The position numbers and the translations under genes were made by a program. From assembly GCF_023091745.1 (NCBI RefSeq), contig NC_068934.1, positions 18,678,434-18,742,433 of the forward strand: DNA of 64,000 bases, given 5' to 3'. Below, in pieces: positions 21,765-32,837 of the stretch (the first letter of the stretch is position 1; the number at the start of each line of letters is the position of its first letter). The stretch is from Budorcas taxicolor. Its lineage: Eukaryota > Chordata > Mammalia > Artiodactyla > Bovidae. The notes beneath the pieces are model-generated. The model did not search any database and was not told the DNA's origin. It was given only the letters and a program-made list of their open reading frames with translations.

Positions 21765-22140
21765 ACTACTATTTACACAAGAGAAATAAAAATGTTTGTC
21801 CACACACAGACTTGTACACAAATGTGCATAGCAGCTTTACTTACAATAGCCTCAGACTGGAAATAACCTGAGCATTCATCAGATGATTGAGTGAACAAAT
21901 ATGTTCATAGAATGGGATACTGCTCATATTAATAAGGTGTGAACTGCTAACATATGCAAAATGTGAGTGACTGTAAAAAACATTATGCTGAGTTTAAAAA
22001 GTCAAACAAAATGAGGATATACTATATGATTCCATTTCTGTGAAACTCTAGAATAAAGACAAATCTGTACTGACAAAAAGCAGATCAGTGGTTGCCTGAG
22101 GCTAAAAGTAGGGTCATTGACTAGGAAGAAGGTCACAGGG
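21765..22140 (+). repeat. L1M 3' region
   Basis: 'cagacttgtacacaaatgtg', 'catagcagctttacttacaa', 'tatatgattccatttctgtg', 'agatcagtggttgcctgagg' are consecutive L1 3'-region words. Confidence 0.68.
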
Positions 22141-22455
22141 AAATCATTTATTTAGTCATAGTCTCCTCTATTTTTTTTTTTTTTTTGGCTTATCTTAGTT
22201 CTCATTACGTTAGAAAGCTTAATCATTCATAAAAGACAGTTTATGATTGGCAACTTGATAGTGTGGGTGGAATTGATTGGTTGGTATAAACGCACATTGG
22301 CAACATTCTGTTTTCTATGTTTCCTTTAGAGGTTTTAGAAATATATCTGTTTTTCTATCTGCTTCTTTAAGTATGAGCAAGAAGTGTGTACTATTGTTTA
22401 TTCATTTGCTAATCAGTCAGTTCCTTGGGTTATGAGAAGAGTATGTTTTTGAATA
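22141..22455. other. No recognisable feature
   Basis: Contains a T run at 22172-22187. No repeat or gene recognised. Confidence 0.5.
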
Positions 22456-22538
22456 AATTATTTTTAAATTTTGTTTTGTCAAAGTATAGTTGATTTACAA
22501 TATTGTGTTAACTTCTGCTATATAACAGTGATTCAGTC

Positions 22539-22546
<8 letters not shown>

Positions 22547-22587
<41 letters not shown>
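22547..22587. repeat. (AC)n microsatellite
   Basis: 41 bp of uninterrupted AC units inside the L1 3' UTR. Confidence 0.97.
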
Positions 22588-22589
<2 letters not shown>

Positions 22590-22642
22590 CTTTTTCATAT
22601 TCTTTTCCTTTATGCTTTATCACGGGATATTTAATGTACTTC

Positions 22643-22913
22643 ATGGCACCCCACTCCAGTACTCTTGCCTGGAAAATCCCATGGATGGAGGAGCCTGGTA
22701 GGCTGCAGTCCATGCTAAGGGTCGGACACGACTGAGTGACTTGCCTTTCACTTTTCACTTTCATGTATTGGAGAAGGAAATGGCAACCCACTCCAGTGTT
22801 CTTGCCTTGAGAATCCCAGGGACGGGGGAGCCTGGTGGGCTGCCATCTGTGGGGTCGCACAGAGTCGGACGCGACTGAAGTGACTTAGCAGCAGCAGCAG
22901 CAGCAGCAGCAGT
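22643..22913 (+). mobile_element. BOV-A2 SINE
   Basis: Starts 'atggcaccccactcc', carries the 'ctttcacttttcactttcat' linker and ends in nine GCA units (22888-22913), an unusually long tail. The first few bases of the family are missing. Confidence 0.93.
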
Positions 22914-23228
22914 AGTGCTATACAGTGGGACCTTGTTTGTCCATTGTATGTATAATAGTTTACATCAACTAATCCCAGACTCCCAATTCATCCCCCACCC
23001 CACCCTCTGCTTGACAACCACCAGTCTGTTCTCTGTGTCTGTGAGTCTGTTTCTCTTTCATATGTAAGTTTATTTGTGTTGATTTTAGAGTCCACATATA
23101 AGTCATATCATATGTTATTTGTCCTTTTCTGACTTAAATTCACTTAATATGATAATCTCTAGGTCTACCCATGTTGCTGCCAGTGACATTATTTCATTCC
23201 TTTTTTATGGCTAAGTAGTTTCCATTGT

Positions 23229-25394
23229 TCATGGAGTTCTCAAGGCAAGAACACTGAAGTGGTTTGCCATTCCCTTCTCCAGTGGACCACATTCTGTCAG
23301 ACCTCTCCACCATGACCTGCCTGTCTTGGGTTGCCCCGTGGGCATGGCTTGATTTCATTGAGTTAGACAAGGCTGTGGTCCTAGTGTGACTAGATTGACT
23401 AGTTTTCTGTGAGTATGGTTTCAGTGTGTCAGGTTTGTGACATTGTACAGGAGACAGGGATCAAGACCATCCCCATGGAAAAGAAATGCAAAAAAGCAAA
23501 ATGGCTGTCTGGGGAGGCCTTACAAATAGCTGTGAAAAGAAGAGAAGCGAAAAGCAAAGGAGAAAAGGAAAGATATAAGCATCTGAATGTAGAGTTACAA
23601 AGAATAGCAAGAAGAGATAAGAAAGCCTTCTTCAGCGATCAATGCAAAGAAATAGAGGAAAACAACAGAATGGGAAAGACTAGAGATCTCTTCAAGAAAA
23701 TGAGAGATACCAAGAGAACATTTCATGCAAAGATGGGCCTGATAAAGGACAGAATTGGTATGGACCTAACAGAAGCAGAAGATATTAAGAAGAGGTGGCA
23801 GGAATACACAGAAGAACTGTACAAAAAAGATCTTCACAACCCGTATAATGACGATGGTGTGATCACTCATCTAGAGCCAGACATCCTGGAATGTGAAGTC
23901 AAGTGGGCCTTAGAAAGCATCACTACGAACAAAGCTAGTGGAGGTGATGGAATTCCAGTTGAGCTGTTTCAAATCCTGAAAGATGATGCTGTGAAAGTGC
24001 TGCCCTCAATATGCCAGCAAATTTGGAAAACTCAGCAGTGGCCACAGGACTGAAAAAGGTCAGTTTTCATTCCAATCCCAAAGAAAGGCACTGCCAAAGA
24101 GTGCTCAAACTACCGCACAATTGCACTCATCTCACACGCTAGTAAAGTAATGCTCAAAAATCTCCAAGCCAGGCTTCAACAGTATGTGAACTGTGAACTT
24201 CCTGATGTTCAAGCTGATTTTAGAAAAGGCAGAGGAACAAGAGATCAAATTGCCAACATCCGCTGGATCATCGAAAAAGCAAGAGTGTTCCAGAAAAACA
24301 TCTATTTCTTCTTTATTGACTATGCCAAAGCCTTTGACAGTGTGGATCACAATAAACTGAAAAATTCTGAGAGAGATGGGAATACCGGACTACCTGACCT
24401 GCCTCTTGAGAAATCTGTATGCAGGTCAGGAAGCAACAGTTAGAAGTCGACATGGAACAACAGACTGGTTCCAAATAGGAAAAGGAGTACATCAAGGCTG
24501 TATGTTGCCACCCTGCTTATTTAACTTATATGCAGAATACATCATGAGAAACGCTGGACTGGAAGAAGCACAAGCTGGAATCAAGATTGCCGGGAGAAAT
24601 ATCAATACCCTCAGATATGCAGATGACACCACCCTAATGGCAGAAAGTGAAGAGGAACTAAAAAGCCTCTTGATGAAAGTGAAAGAAGAGAATGAAAAAG
24701 TTGGCTTAAAGCTCAACATTCAGAAAACGAAGATCATGGCATCCGGTCCCACCATTTCATGGGAAATAGATGTGGAAACAGTGTCAGACTTTATTTTTTG
24801 GGGCTCCAAAATCACTGCAGATGGTGACTGCAGCCATGAAATTAAAAGACGCTTACTCCTTGGAAGAAAAGTTATGACCAACCTAGATAGCATATTCAAA
24901 AGCAGAGACATTACTTTGCCGACTAAGGTCCGTCTATTCAAGGCTATGGTTTTTCCTGTGGTCATGTATGGATGTGAGAGTTGGACTGTGAAGAAGGCTG
25001 AGCGCCGAAGAATTGATGCTTTTGAACCGTGGTGTTGGATAAGGCTCTTGAGAGTCCCTTGGACTGCAAGGAGATCCAATCAGTCCATTCTGAAGGAGAT
25101 CAGTCCTGGGATTTCTTTGGAAGGAATGATGCTAAAGCTGAAGCTCCAGTACTTTGGCCACCTCATGCGATGAGTTGACTCATTGGAAAAGACTCTGATG
25201 CTGAGAGGGATTGGGGGCAGGAGCAGAAGGGGACGACAGAGGATGAGATGGCTGGATGGCATCACTGATTCGATGGACGTGAGTCTGAGTGAACTCCGGG
25301 AGTGGTGATGGACAGGGAGACCTGGAGTGCTGCAATTCATGGGTCGCAAAGAGTCGGACACGACTGAGCAACTAAACTGAACTGAACTGAACTG
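23229..25394 (+). mobile_element. BovB with 5' inversion and 12-bp TSD
   Basis: 23229-23430 is the reverse complement of the BovB 5' UTR (minus strand contains 'acagaaaactagtcaatcta' and 'caacccaagacaggcaggtc'). From 23431 the element runs forward from within the coding region to a (CTGAA)n tail. Target-site duplication AGTTTCCATTGT at 23217-23228 and 25395-25406. About 1.3 kb of the usual sequence between the two breakpoints is absent, by comparison with the 39187 copy. Sits in the L1 3' end. Confidence 0.95.
23431..25170 (+). pseudogene. BovB reverse transcriptase remnant
   Basis: RTE-type reverse transcriptase, which in life copied its RNA at the nicked target. The frame from 23409 covers the linker and start of the RT domain (ends WPQD at 24053, where TGG has become TGA). 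The next frame holds motif A, FFIDYAKAFDSVDH, near 24310-24350. After a frame change near 24360, the 265-residue frame from 24376 carries the active-site YADD at 24616-24627 and the C-terminal part. It stops at 25171 by CGATGA. The endonuclease is missing, so this copy cannot be active. Confidence 0.92.
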
Positions 25395-25418
25395 AGTTTC
25401 CATTGTATGTATGTATGT

Positions 25419-25540
25419 AGAAGGCAATGGCACCCCACTCCAGTACTCTTGCCTGGAGAATCCCAGGGATGCAGAGCCTGGTGGGCTGCCATCCGTGGGG
25501 TCATACAGAGTCAGACATGACTGAAGTGACTTAGCAGCAG
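25419..25540 (+). mobile_element. Half-length BOV-A2 SINE
   Basis: Goes from the start of half one (GAAGGCAATGGCACCCCACT shifted by one base) directly into the end of half two (ACTGAAGTGACTTAGCAGCA), lacking the central linker. Target-site duplication of 20 bp, GTTTCCATTGTATGTATGTA at 25396 versus two mismatches at 25543-25562. Confidence 0.9.
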
Positions 25541-25929
25541 CGGTTTCCGTTGTGTGTATGTAGTATTTCTTCTTTATTTGTTGATGGGCATTTATGTTAC
25601 TTTGTTTTTATGTCTCGGTTATTGTAAATAGTGCTGGTGTGAAGATTGGAGTGCATATATCTTTTTGAATTACAGTTTTTTGTGGATATATACCTGAAGT
25701 GTGATTGCTGAATCATATGGCAACTCTTAATTTTTTGAGCAACCTCCATACTGTTTTCTGTAGTTGCTGTACCAATTTACATTCCCACCAACAATATAGG
25801 AGGGTTCTCTTTTCTCCACATCCTCTTCAGCATTTATTATTTGTAGACTTTTTAATGATGGCCATTCTGACCTGTGTGAGGTGGTACCTCACTGTAATTT
25901 TTGATCTACATTTCTCTTATTAAAAATTT

Positions 25930-26664
25930 TTATTCCAAATCATCTGTTCATTGAACAAGTGTTTACTGCATATATGGTATGTGGTAGGCACTGTCCTAGG
26001 TGCTGAAGATAGAGGCCTACTTAATGTGGGATAGAGGTAATTAGAAAGGCGTTTATAATACAGTGTGAAGTATAAGTAGAATAATGTTGGGATATTCAGC
26101 AGGAGCACTTAATCCTGATAAAGGGATAATCATGGAATGGATAAAAGAATGATTTCTTAAGATATGACAACGAAACAACTTTGAGGATGAAGAGAGATGA
26201 GCTGATAATAGAGGGAACAGCACGCACAGAGGTCTAGGGGCGATAGAAACAGCATGGAGTATTGGGGTATTTCAGAAAGTTTAGTATGGTGGGTCTGTTG
26301 AACCATTAAACCAGACTGATAACTCATTAGTCTGGACCTCCTGTTATATGAGAAAAAATAACCCCATATTTTTGAAGCCACTCTGGTTAGGTTTGTGATA
26401 CTTGAACATATCCATAACCAGCAGAGTGAGACAACATATTTAAGTTAAAACAAAGAGATGGATGAGATAACTTAGACAAAAGAAGTCCTAAAGTAGAACG
26501 AGCTTTCAAGGAAAGTGCAGAAGTGAGCCTGCAGATGAATCCAGTACAGGGCCAAGAAATAAGAGGAGGAATCAGAAAAGTGGTGTCACAGGATGGCCAG
26601 ATTTCAAGAATGAAGTTGTGGGAACTGCTGTCATATGCTGCCAAATAAGCAAAGACTATAGCAT
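25930..26664 (+). repeat. L2 LINE 3' region
   Basis: 'tggtaggcactgtcctaggt', 'tagagggaacagcacgcaca', 'ggatggccagatttcaagaa' and 'actgctgtcatatgctgcca' follow L2 over about 700 bp. Interrupted at its right end by a BovB. Confidence 0.6.
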
Positions 26665-27099
26665 CCATCTTTGCGTGAAATATTCCCTTGATATCTCATA
26701 TTTTCTTCAAGAGAACTCTAGTCTTTCCCATTCTGTTGTTTTCCTCTGTTTCTTTGCATTGATCACTTAGGAAGGCTTTCTTAACTCTCCTTTCTATTCT
26801 TTGAAACTCTGCATTCCAAAGAATATCTTTCCTTTGGCTATATCTTTCCTTTTCTTCTTTGCCTTTCACTTCTCTTCTTTTCTCAGCTATTTGTAAGGCC
26901 TCCTCAGACGACCATTTTGCCTTTCTTCTTGGGAATGATTTTGATCACCGTCTCCTGTAAAATGTCACGAACCTCCAGTTCTTCAGGCACTCTGACTATA
27001 AGATCTAATCCCTTGAATCTATTTGTCACTTCACTGTATAATCATAAGGGATTTGGTTTAGGTCATACCTGAATGGTCTAGTGGTTTTCCCTACTTTCT

Positions 27100-27850
27100 T
27101 CAATTAAAGTCTAAATTTGACAATAAGGAGTTCATGATCTGAGCCACAGTCAGCTCCCAGTCTTGTTTTTGCTGACTGTATAGAGCTTCTCCATCTTCGA
27201 CTGCAAAGAATATAATCAGTCTGATTTCGGTGTTGACCATCTGGTGATGTCTGTGTGTAGAGTCATCTTTTGTGTTGTTGGAACAGGGTATTGCTACAAC
27301 CAGTGCATTCTCTTGGCAAAACTCTCTTACTTGCCCTGCTTCATTTTGTACTCCAAGGTGAAACTGGCCTGTTACTCCAGGTATCTCTTGAATTCTTGCT
27401 TTTGCATTCCAGTCCCCTGTGATGAAAAGGACGTCTTTTTTTGGTGTTAGTTCTAGGAGATCTTGTACGTCATCATAGAACCATTCAACTTCAGCTTCTT
27501 CAGAATTAGTGGTTAGGGCATAGACTTGGATTTCTGTGATACTGAATGGTTTGCCTTGGAAATGAGCAGAAATCATTCTATTGTTTTTGAGATTGCATCC
27601 AAGTACTGCATTTTGGATTCTTTTGTTGACTATGATGGCTGTTTCATTTCTCCTAAGGGAGTCTTGCCCACAGTAGTAGAAAAGGGTCATCTGAATTAAA
27701 TGCTGCCACTCCTGTCCGTTTTAGCTCATTGATTCCTAAAATGTCAATGTTCACTCTTGCCATCTCCTGTTTGACCACTTCTAGTTTACCTTGATTCATG
27801 GACCTAACATTCCAGGTTCGTAGGCAATGTTGTTCTTCATAGCATCGCAC
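27100..27850 (-). pseudogene. BovB endonuclease remnant (inverted part)
   Basis: APE-like endonuclease, which nicked target DNA. Minus-strand frames carry 'TWNVRSMNQGKLEVVKQE' and 'INELK' (27653-27850), then a second frame with 'VLFITGDWNAK' in the 196-residue ORF 27100-27690. The frame changes between them near 27660-27690. Later metal-site region is degraded. Confidence 0.88.
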
Positions 27851-28122
27851 TTTACTTCATCACCAATCACATCCACAACTGGGCATTGTTTTTGCTTTGG
27901 CTTCATGTCTTCATTCTTCATGGAGCTATTTCTCTACTCTTCTCCAGTAGGATATCGGGCATCTATTGACCTGGGGAGTTCTCCGTTCAGTGTCCTATCT
28001 TTTTGCCTTTTCATACTGTTCATGGGGTTCTCCAGGCAAGAATACCAAAGTGGTTTACCATCCACTTCTCCAGTGGACCACGTTTTTGTCAGAACTCTCC
28101 ACCATGACCTGTCTGTCTTGGG

Positions 28123-29365
28123 CACAATAAAGGACAGAAAAGGTATGAACCTAACAGAAGCAGAAGATATCAAGAAGAGGTGGCAAGAATACACAGAACT
28201 GTACAAAAAAGACGTTTATGATCCAGATAACCATGATGGTGTGATCACTCACCTTGAGCCAGACATCCTGGAATGTGAAGTCGAGTGGGCCTTAGAAAGC
28301 TAGTGGAGATGATGGAATTCCAGTTGAGCTCTTTAAATCCTAAAAGATGATACTGTGGAAGTGCTGCAGTCAGTATGCCCACAAATTTGGAAAACTCAGC
28401 AGTGGCCACAAGACTGGAAAATGTCCGTTCTCATTCCAGTCCCAAGGAAAGGCAGTACCAAAGAATGTTCAAACTACCGGACAATTGTACTCATCTCACA
28501 CACTACCAAAGTAATGCTCAAAGTTCTTCTGGTGAAGCTTCAACAGCATGTGAACTGAGAATTTCAAGCCGGTCAAGCTAGATTTAGAAAAGGCAGAGGA
28601 AGCAGATATCAAATTGCCAGCATCTTTTGGATCATAGAAAAAGCAAGAGAATTCCAGAAAAACATCTTCTTCTGCTTTATTGACTATGCCAAATCCCTTG
28701 ACTGTGTGGGTCACAACAAACTGTAGAAAATTCTTAAAGAGATGGGAGTACTAGACCACCTGACCTGCCTCATGAGAAATCTGTATGCAGGTCAAGAAGC
28801 CACAGTTAGAACCAGACATGAAACAATGGACTGGTTCCAAATTGGGAAAGGAGTACAACAAGGCAGTATATTGTCACACTGTTTATTTAACTTCTATGCA
28901 GAGTTCATCATGAGAAATGCTGGGCTGGATGAAGCACAAGCTGGTATCAAGATTGCAGGGAGAAATATCAGTAACCTCAGATATGCAGATGACACCACCC
29001 TTATGAAAGAGAGCAAAAAACTAAAGAGCCTCTTGATGAAAGTGAAAGAGGAGAGTGAAAAAGTTGGTTTAAAGCTCAACATTCAAGAAACTAAGATCAT
29101 GCTGTCCAGTCCCATCACTTCATGGGAAATAGATGGGGAAACAATGGAAACAGTGACAGACTGTATTTTCTTTGGCTCCAAAATCACTGCAGGTGGTGAC
29201 TGCAGCCATGAAATTAAAAGATGTTTTGTCCTTGGAAGAAAAGCTATGACCAACCTAGAGAGCATATTAAAAAGCAGAGGCATGACTTTGCTGACAAAGG
29301 TCCGTCTAGTCAAAGCTATGGTTTTTCCAGTGGTCATGCATGGCTGTGAGAAGGCTAATGGCTGA
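28123..29365 (+). pseudogene. BovB reverse transcriptase remnant (forward part)
   Basis: The 158-residue frame ends at 28303 because about 16 bases are missing at 'gaaagctagtgg'. A second frame (28355-28558) reads 'WKTQQWPQDWKMSVL'. A third (28742-29365) contains the active site LRYADDTT (YADD at 28982-28993) and ends at 29365 after HGCEKANG, where a short deletion shifts the frame. Motif A near 28680 reads IDYAKSLD, with the usual phenylalanine lost. Confidence 0.9.
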
Positions 29366-29739
29366 AGAATTGATGCTTTTGAACTGTGGTGTTGGAGAAG
29401 ACTCTTGAGTGTCCCTTGGACTGCAATGAGATCAAACCAGTCAATTGTAAAGGAAATCAGTCCTGTATTTTCATTGGAAGGACTGATGCTGAAGCTGAAG
29501 CTCCAAATCTTTGGCCACCTGATGTGAAGAACTGACTCACTGGAAAAGACCTTGTTGCTGGGCAAGATTGAAGGCAGGAGGAAAAGGGGATGACAGAGGA
29601 TGACATGATTGGATGGCATCACCAACTCGATGGACATGAGTTTGATCAAGCTGCGGGAGTTGGTGATGGACAGAAAAGTCTGTGTGTTGCAGTCCATGGG
29701 ATGGCAAAGAATCAGACACCACTAAGCAACTGAACTGTA

Positions 29740-31080
29740 ACTGTAACTATAAGGGACCCAGTCTTAGTAAAGTGTTCACTCTAGGAACTTTTTTTTTCTT
29801 TTTAAAGTGTAGAAATTAAGTCAACAGTTATTGTACTTTCATTCAGTTAGATTAGATTTTGTGCACATAAGAACTAAATACTGAGATAATGATAATTCTA
29901 TACCAGCAGTGAAGAGTAAGAGGTGAGGATGTTAGTTTTTCAGCATAGTTGAACAGTCTCAGTGGAACACTTTCAGAAACATATTTAATATCTCAGCAAG
30001 CCTGAACCTGTAGGAAGGAAGGATTCTTTAAACTGAGATATTTGTATGTCTTTTGGGTTGTTTCTAAACTCTTTGAACATACTTACATAAATTTTTATGT
30101 TTACATTTTTTAGGATGTCCATAGCTTTCATTCAAAATTAAGAGATTGTCTTGTGTTGGATTTCCCTGGCAGCAGACAAAAATGTGAGTGCATATAGTTT
30201 ATTTGAAAATTGATGCCAGGAAACATCAGTGGGGAGAGTAGTGGAGTGATCCTGGGAAAGGGGGAAAAAAGCCAATATGGAAGGTGTTTTTAAGTAAGTT
30301 TCTTTATCGGCAACTGGGACTAAATTTTTCTGTTGAGGTAAAAGACAGTGTAGATCATATCTCAGATTGATTCCAGCAGAGGAGTTACGGAGCTTCTGCC
30401 AGTTACTTGTTTAGAGATGCTCTCAAGAGCACTTAACCTCCCCGCCATGTAGTCAGAGAGAAACTCATGTGAAGACTTGCACATGCTTGCAGGTTGGCCT
30501 GTACTGGAACCATGTAAGTGGTGAGGGGTTCAAGGTGAGGTGCTGCCAGCATCTGCTACAGAGGTAACAATAAAATACAGTTTTATTTCTTGGTTAATTG
30601 AAGATTTTTTTAAAGATTAAAAAAACCTATTAATTCTTTAATGTCACAGAATTCCCAGTTTTTCAGTGGTAAGATTATTATGCTTATTTTTAAATAGTCC
30701 TTATCCCTTAGAGATATACAGTGATATTTGTGGATGAAATCGTACCTGGAATTTGCTTTAAAATAACACATTGGGGTGAATCATGGTTGTCTGAATGGTT
30801 AAGTAACCCATGTAAGACTGTCAGAAAACATGCCCTGTTGTCTTTTTCCTTTAATTGTAACTATCAAGTGTCAATAAGAATGGATCAGCGCCTTAGGAAA
30901 TCTTTAGGCAGAACCTGTTTTTTATGGGTTGTGTTTTGCTGGTGTTTCAGTGGAACGTACTTAAATCACCAGCATTTTATTTAGACAACCTGGTTTAGTT
31001 ATAAATAATTTTTAGTAGTCAGCTGGCTGGCCCCCAAATAAGGTGTCAGCATTTGCTTTAAATAAGACATGATCACCATC
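29740..31080. other. No recognisable feature
   Basis: 1.3 kb of intron sequence with a short T run near 29790. No repeat family recognised. Confidence 0.55.
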
Positions 31081-31084
31081 TGGT

Positions 31085-31200
31085 GGTGAATAACAGTAAC
31101 TTTGGTTTGTATATTGCTTTATGGCTTATAAAGTGTTTTCATATACATCTTCTCATTTATTGAAATAATTGTAGAAGTTACAGTGAATTCATTTTGTTAT
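31085..31200 (+). repeat. MIR/L2-like fragment
   Basis: 'ctttatggcttataaagtgt' and 'tttcatatacatcttctcat' resemble the MIR 3' phrase for a conserved 'cacatacattatctcat' box. Confidence 0.4.
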
Positions 31201-31939
31201 GCTTTCTGCCAAGATTTATCAACCTGTAAGATGATATAGAACCTGTAAGATGACATAGTATGTTACTTATATAGTTACTTCTGCTTTTTGAATGAATGTT
31301 GACTGAAAGAAAAGTATAAATTGATCACTTGTTAGGTAGGAATGAAGATAACATAAATTTCATAATGGAATAGAATTCTTTTAAGTTCATATCTGTAGAA
31401 CTGTCTTTAAAAGAAACATCCAACTGATTTCCTAACACCTAAAATCATGGTATTGAATCATAAGGGCATCTTTTAGTGTGCATTTAAGTTTTTAAATTCT
31501 ATGAAACATACATGATGTGGATAGAAATTTGGTACTCTGTAGAGGTCTGGTGTTAGGAAATCACTATATATAGGTATTTAGTTAAATAAATAAAGACTAT
31601 ATGACATCAAAGAGTCTGCCTTTATTTTCTTTCTCTTCTTTTCCTGTTTATGCTTAGTTCTTAGTCTCTCTGAATTATCAAACTTTGAGACAAATGAAAA
31701 CAATTTTTTAGCTAGTGTGCTTGATTTTTTGCTTTATTTATAATAAATATTAAAACTGTAATGTAATTTTCCCCATTATTTTGTTTAACATTATAGATAA
31801 CAATCAGTTCTTGTCAGTTAGCAAAGCAGTTTACAACCTGGCTTTGGTTTCAGTGGACACTGCCTATTTTGCAGGTTGAGCATTGTCTGAAGGTTGTGTT
31901 TTTCATTTTAAGTAACAGTGCTTGCTTTTGAATTCTAAA
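31201..31939. other. No recognisable feature
   Basis: AT-rich intron sequence. 'aacctgtaagatga' occurs twice at 31223 and 31240 as a small local repeat. Confidence 0.5.
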
Positions 31940-32170
31940 GCACAGTGTTTCTCAACCTTTTTTCCTATGATCACGTTTCTAAAGAGAAAAGTTTAAAATT
32001 AGTTTCTCCCTAGCAAGAGAAATTAAATGCTAAGGAGTAAGATTTTGTCTCATAGGGTTAAGTTGTGGAGAACCATAAACCATTATCTGAGATTTTTTAC
32101 CCTCCTCCAGGACCAGTTTTTGCCCCCTTGGTTGCAGTATTGCTCCCATTGAGAATATAAACTGTAGTGA
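31940..32170 (+). repeat. Possible hAT-like fragment
   Basis: Begins 'cagtgtttctcaaccttttt', a common left end of mammalian hAT elements. The right end is not clear. Confidence 0.35.
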
Positions 32171-32249
32171 ACTTTGCTTTTTATAATTGTAAATTTTCCA
32201 AAAAGCAATTTGAAAGTGAAGTGATTGTTTCAGAAGCTTTTGTTTGTTT

Positions 32250-32622
32250 TAAATAAATTCTTATTCATTTGTTTTTGGCAGCCCTGTGTCCTCCTTGCTT
32301 TTCTCAGGCTTTCTGTACTTAAAGTGAGCTGGGGCTACTCTTCATTGCAGTACATGGGCTTCTGATTACAGTGGCTTCTTTAGTTGCGGAGCACAGGCTC
32401 TAGTGTGTGGGGTTCATAGTTGTAGCGTGCAGGCTCAGCAGTTATGATTCACTGACGCTGGTGCAAGCTGGCTTCAGTAGTTGAGGCACTGGGGCTCGGT
32501 AGTTGCAGCACATGGGCTTAGTTGTTCTGTGGCGTGTGGAATCTTCCTGGACCAAGGATTGAACTCATGTCCCTTGCATTGGCAGGTGGATTCCTATCCA
32601 CTGCACCAGCATGGGAAGTCCT
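32250..32622 (-). mobile_element. CHR-2-like SINE, long form
   Basis: Reverse copy: 'ttaaataaattcttattcat' tail, 'tcttcattgcagtacatggg', 'gtggcgtgtggaatcttcct', head 'cactgcaccagcatgggaag'. Confidence 0.78.
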
Positions 32623-32639
32623 CAAAAGTTCTAACTGTA

Positions 32640-32837
32640 AAAATGGATAGGAAAGTAGCAACAGCAGTCTTGGGTGCACAACATTGTGAATGTAATTAAT
32701 GGCACTGAAACGTACACTTAAAATGGTTAAGATAATAATTTTATGTTGTTTGTATTAAACATCGATCATATAAACACCCCAAGAACCATTGATTTTTGTG
32801 CACTTTAAAAGGATGAACTTTATGGTGTATAAATTAC
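32640..32837 (+). repeat. L1 3' end
   Basis: 'tgcacaacattgtgaatgta' and 'aacgtacacttaaaatggtt' are the L1 tail words also seen at 63530-63600. The BovB begins in its last bases. Confidence 0.62.

Larger units (their letters stand above)
22456..25922 (-). repeat. Artiodactyl L1 3' end, heavily nested
   Basis: Reverse L1 pieces at 22456-22642, 22914-23216, 25543-25922 ('aaagtatagttgatttacaa', 'ctatacagtgggaccttgtt', 'ctaggtctacccatgttgct', 'tttgttgatgggcatttatg', 'ttcccaccaacaatatagga') join in order across two BOV-A2 copies and a BovB. Confidence 0.8.
26665..29737 (+). mobile_element. Near full-length BovB with inverted 5' half
   Basis: 26665-28119 is BovB 5' UTR plus endonuclease plus linker, reverse-complemented. 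28120-29737 is the RT and 3' half, forward. The outer edge of the inverted part (…GCAAAGATGG on minus) and the start of the forward part (GGGCACAATAAAGG) are adjacent in an ordinary BovB, so essentially nothing was lost. A shared GGG at 28120-28122 marks the junction. Total 3.07 kb. No convincing target-site duplication (best is ACTATA on each side). Confidence 0.93.

Noticed and set aside
23409..25173. Long ORFs considered as a live reverse transcriptase gene
   Set aside because: A TGG-to-TGA stop, a frameshift after motif A and a C-terminal CGATGA stop break it, and the endonuclease is missing. It is a dead BovB.
27934..28303. 90- and 158-residue ORFs spanning the BovB inversion joint
   Set aside because: They read across the join of inverted and forward pieces, so they are not a natural protein.
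26652..29745. ACTATA on both sides of the inverted BovB as a target-site duplication
   Set aside because: Six bp is too short and its distance to the element ends is uneven; recorded only as a possibility.
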